6,410 nt of DNA from Eubacteriales bacterium. GTDB lineage: Bacteria > Bacillota > Clostridia > JAQUNY01. The stretch spans positions 1-6,410 of the forward strand of contig JAQUNY010000098.1 in assembly GCA_028717405.1 (NCBI GenBank). The letters are read 5' to 3'. Each line of letters opens with the position of its first letter. Position 1 is the stretch's first letter. Positions 5,247 through 6,410 of the stretch are shown one piece after another. The position numbers and the translations under genes are program-made. The notes under the pieces were generated by a model. That model saw nothing but the letters and a program-made list of their open reading frames with translations. It had not been told where the DNA came from and made no database searches.

Positions 5247-6023
5247 ATGTTATCCCGGATAGTGGCAATGATTATTGTCATGATTGCATCATTGCTCGTT
5301 GTTTTTGTTATGGTTTTTTATGCGGGGAAAAGGTGGAACCGGTCAGCGGGTATTATAATTGCGGGAGCTCTGGGCTTTTTCATACCACAGGTGTTGATCA
5401 GGATACCGTTGTTGCAGATTTTTAATGAGGCCTTCAGTAACATGGGGATTATCAGCCTGGCTTTGGTCCTGGGACTAAGCGCCGCACTTTTTGAAACAAC
5501 AGGAAGATATATTGTTATCGGGCAGGTTTGTAAACACCGGTGTTCCATGCCGGCAGGTATTAGTGCAGGAATTGGCCATGGCTGTTGCGAAATGTTCTTT
5601 GCTCTTGTCATTACGTATTTAAATAACCTGATTTTAATTAATGTGAAAATCGAAGGAATTGAAGAAATTGCAGACATGGTTGCTGCACAAATTGCCGAAA
5701 CACCTTTGATATTATTTGCTGCCGCTTTTTGGGAAAGACTTTGTGTCATAGCAGTACAGATTTTGCTTTCGCTTCTTCTAATGGAAGGTTTCAGAAAAAA
5801 GAAAAGACTGACTCATGTCATTTTAGTATTTGCCTTGCATGCCCTGCTTGACATTGCAACAGTATTGATTAACAATATCAGTGGAGTTTTATGGGCAGAA
5901 ATTTTTGTTACCTTGTTTGCCGCTGCTTGTTTATTGGCTCTTTGGCATATCGTCAGGCGGAACAGATGTGACATGGATTTGCCTGAAGATGAGGGGAAGA
6001 TAGCTGTAAAAGAGGGCTATTGA
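5247..6023 (+). CDS. YhfC-family intramembrane glutamic protease homologue
   Basis: A 258-residue membrane protein resembling the YhfC family (PF10086), related to PrsW/CPBP-type intramembrane proteases. Roughly seven hydrophobic segments are visible, with a charged C-terminal tail from about 237. Motifs: FETTGRY (82-88), where family members in my memory usually show a Glu-Glu pair; GIGHGCCE (108-115), matching the GxGHGGxE element with H111 and E115 kept; FWERLCVIAVQILLS (161-175), where ER is kept but a glutamine (Q171) stands where a histidine is typical; and HALLD (198-202). The changes at T84 and Q171 may mean altered or lost protease activity. GAGG lies 8 nt before the ATG. The 119-nt upstream gap has no usable promoter: TTGAAA with TAATAT is present, but its start point would fall on the ribosome site, which favours read-through from the YbjQ gene. 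Confidence 0.78.
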   Translation: MLSRIVAMIIVMIASLLVVFVMVFYAGKRWNRSAGIIIAGALGFFIPQVLIRIPLLQIFNEAFSNMGIISLALVLGLSAALFETTGRYIVIGQVCKHRCSMPAGISAGIGHGCCEMFFALVITYLNNLILINVKIEGIEEIADMVAAQIAETPLILFAAAFWERLCVIAVQILLSLLLMEGFRKKKRLTHVILVFALHALLDIATVLINNISGVLWAEIFVTLFAAACLLALWHIVRRNRCDMDLPEDEGKIAVKEGY

Positions 6024-6132
6024 ATCAGTAAAGATATTGAACCGGTAATGTGCATAAGAAGCAGGAATGTATGAGATGAGTATGATTTATTTTGACGTTT
6101 AAGCCGATTTTTATAAATCCGGAGGTATGATA

Positions 6133-6410
6133 ATGTTTTGCGGACAATGTGGAAACAGATGTGAAGACGGGCAGAAATTTTGCGCAGCATGCGGTGCCAG
6201 GCTGCTGCAGCCTGCCGGTAATAGCGCAGGGCTGGGTAATGATTTCCGGCAGCAGCAACAGCAACAGCAGCCTCAGCCTCAGTATCAGCAGAATCAGCAG
6301 CAAGCAGCATATCAGGGAGGCTGGAGCCAACCGCAGCAGCAGCAACAGGAGCCGCAGCCTCAGCAACAGCAGTATCAGCAACAACAACAGCAATATGGCG
6401 CTGTACAGGG
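6133..6410 (+). CDS. Zinc-ribbon protein with glutamine-rich linker (3' truncated by window)
   Basis: The reading frame is open to the window end, giving 92 full codons. The first 22 residues form a zinc ribbon, CGQC (3-6) and CAAC (17-20), of the short zinc_ribbon_2/DZR type often found at the N-terminus of bacterial membrane or envelope-linked proteins; an extra Cys10 lies between the knuckles. From residue 40 on the sequence is almost entirely Gln with Pro, Tyr and Ala: 33 of 53 residues are glutamine, with runs of five to seven, encoded by mixed CAG and CAA. Function usually lies in the part after such a linker, which is not in the window. GGAGG at 6121-6125 ends 7 nt before the chosen ATG; another in-frame ATG at 6127 is too close to it. 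The gene follows the YhfC-like gene by 109 nt. Confidence 0.85.
   Translation, partial: MFCGQCGNRCEDGQKFCAACGARLLQPAGNSAGLGNDFRQQQQQQQPQPQYQQNQQQAAYQGGWSQPQQQQQEPQPQQQQYQQQQQQYGAVQ

Noticed and set aside
5177..5425. Plus-strand frame of 82 codons before and over the YhfC-like gene
   Set aside because: No good ribosome site, and it runs out of frame through the membrane protein's first segments; the ATG at 5247 with GAGG is the real start.
6092..6116. Promoter TTGACG/TATAAA before the zinc-ribbon gene
   Set aside because: Spacing is only 14 bp and the start point would fall on the ribosome site GGAGG, so no usable leader would remain.
6025..6393. Minus-strand frames rich in leucine or alanine
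   Set aside because: They are the reverse complement of the CAG/CAA glutamine codons of the zinc-ribbon gene.

Overview
The window looks like chromosomal DNA of a low-to-mid GC Bacillota, probably an anaerobic clostridial lineage. The basis is Shine-Dalgarno-led starts (AGAGG, GGAGG, AAAGGTGG), sigma-A-like promoters with TATAAT boxes, a riboswitch/terminator of Bacillota type, a GGGGACGGTTC palindromic repeat that I recall from clostridial genomes, and gene families common there (MupG/DUF871, YbjQ, YhfC). No species can be named from the sequence.

Left part, minus strand, read from right to left: a consensus promoter (2947-2974) starts a leader of about 235 nt. The leader contains what I read as a fluoride (crcB-type) riboswitch with an overlapping intrinsic terminator (2837-2937). 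It leads to a CPA-type cation:proton antiporter (1525-2703). Next comes an island of GGGGACGGTTC repeats with a 29-bp perfect inverted repeat (1379-1518), then a MupG-like 6-phospho-MurNAc hydrolase (187-1269) with its own extended -10 promoter, then the first 13 codons of another gene that leaves the window (1-39).

Right part, plus strand: a divergent promoter, overlapped by a 10-bp inverted repeat, drives a stand-alone AAA_14/DUF4143 ATPase (3291-4544). An AT-rich spacer holding a degenerate 12-bp palindromic tandem array (4658-4756) leads into a YbjQ-family protein (4816-5127), a YhfC-like intramembrane protease homologue with altered motif residues (5247-6023), and the start of a zinc-ribbon protein with a very glutamine-rich linker (6133 to the end of the window).

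The best-supported functional story is fluoride sensing: an aptamer-like fold whose P1 stem shares its 3' arm with a terminator hairpin, placed directly after a strong promoter and upstream of an antiporter. Na+/H+ antiporters are known members of fluoride-riboswitch regulons. The aptamer carries an extra hairpin-forming segment, which is the most unusual molecular detail in the window. The right-hand genes show no obvious shared pathway. All family assignments come from motif recognition by eye, without database searches.
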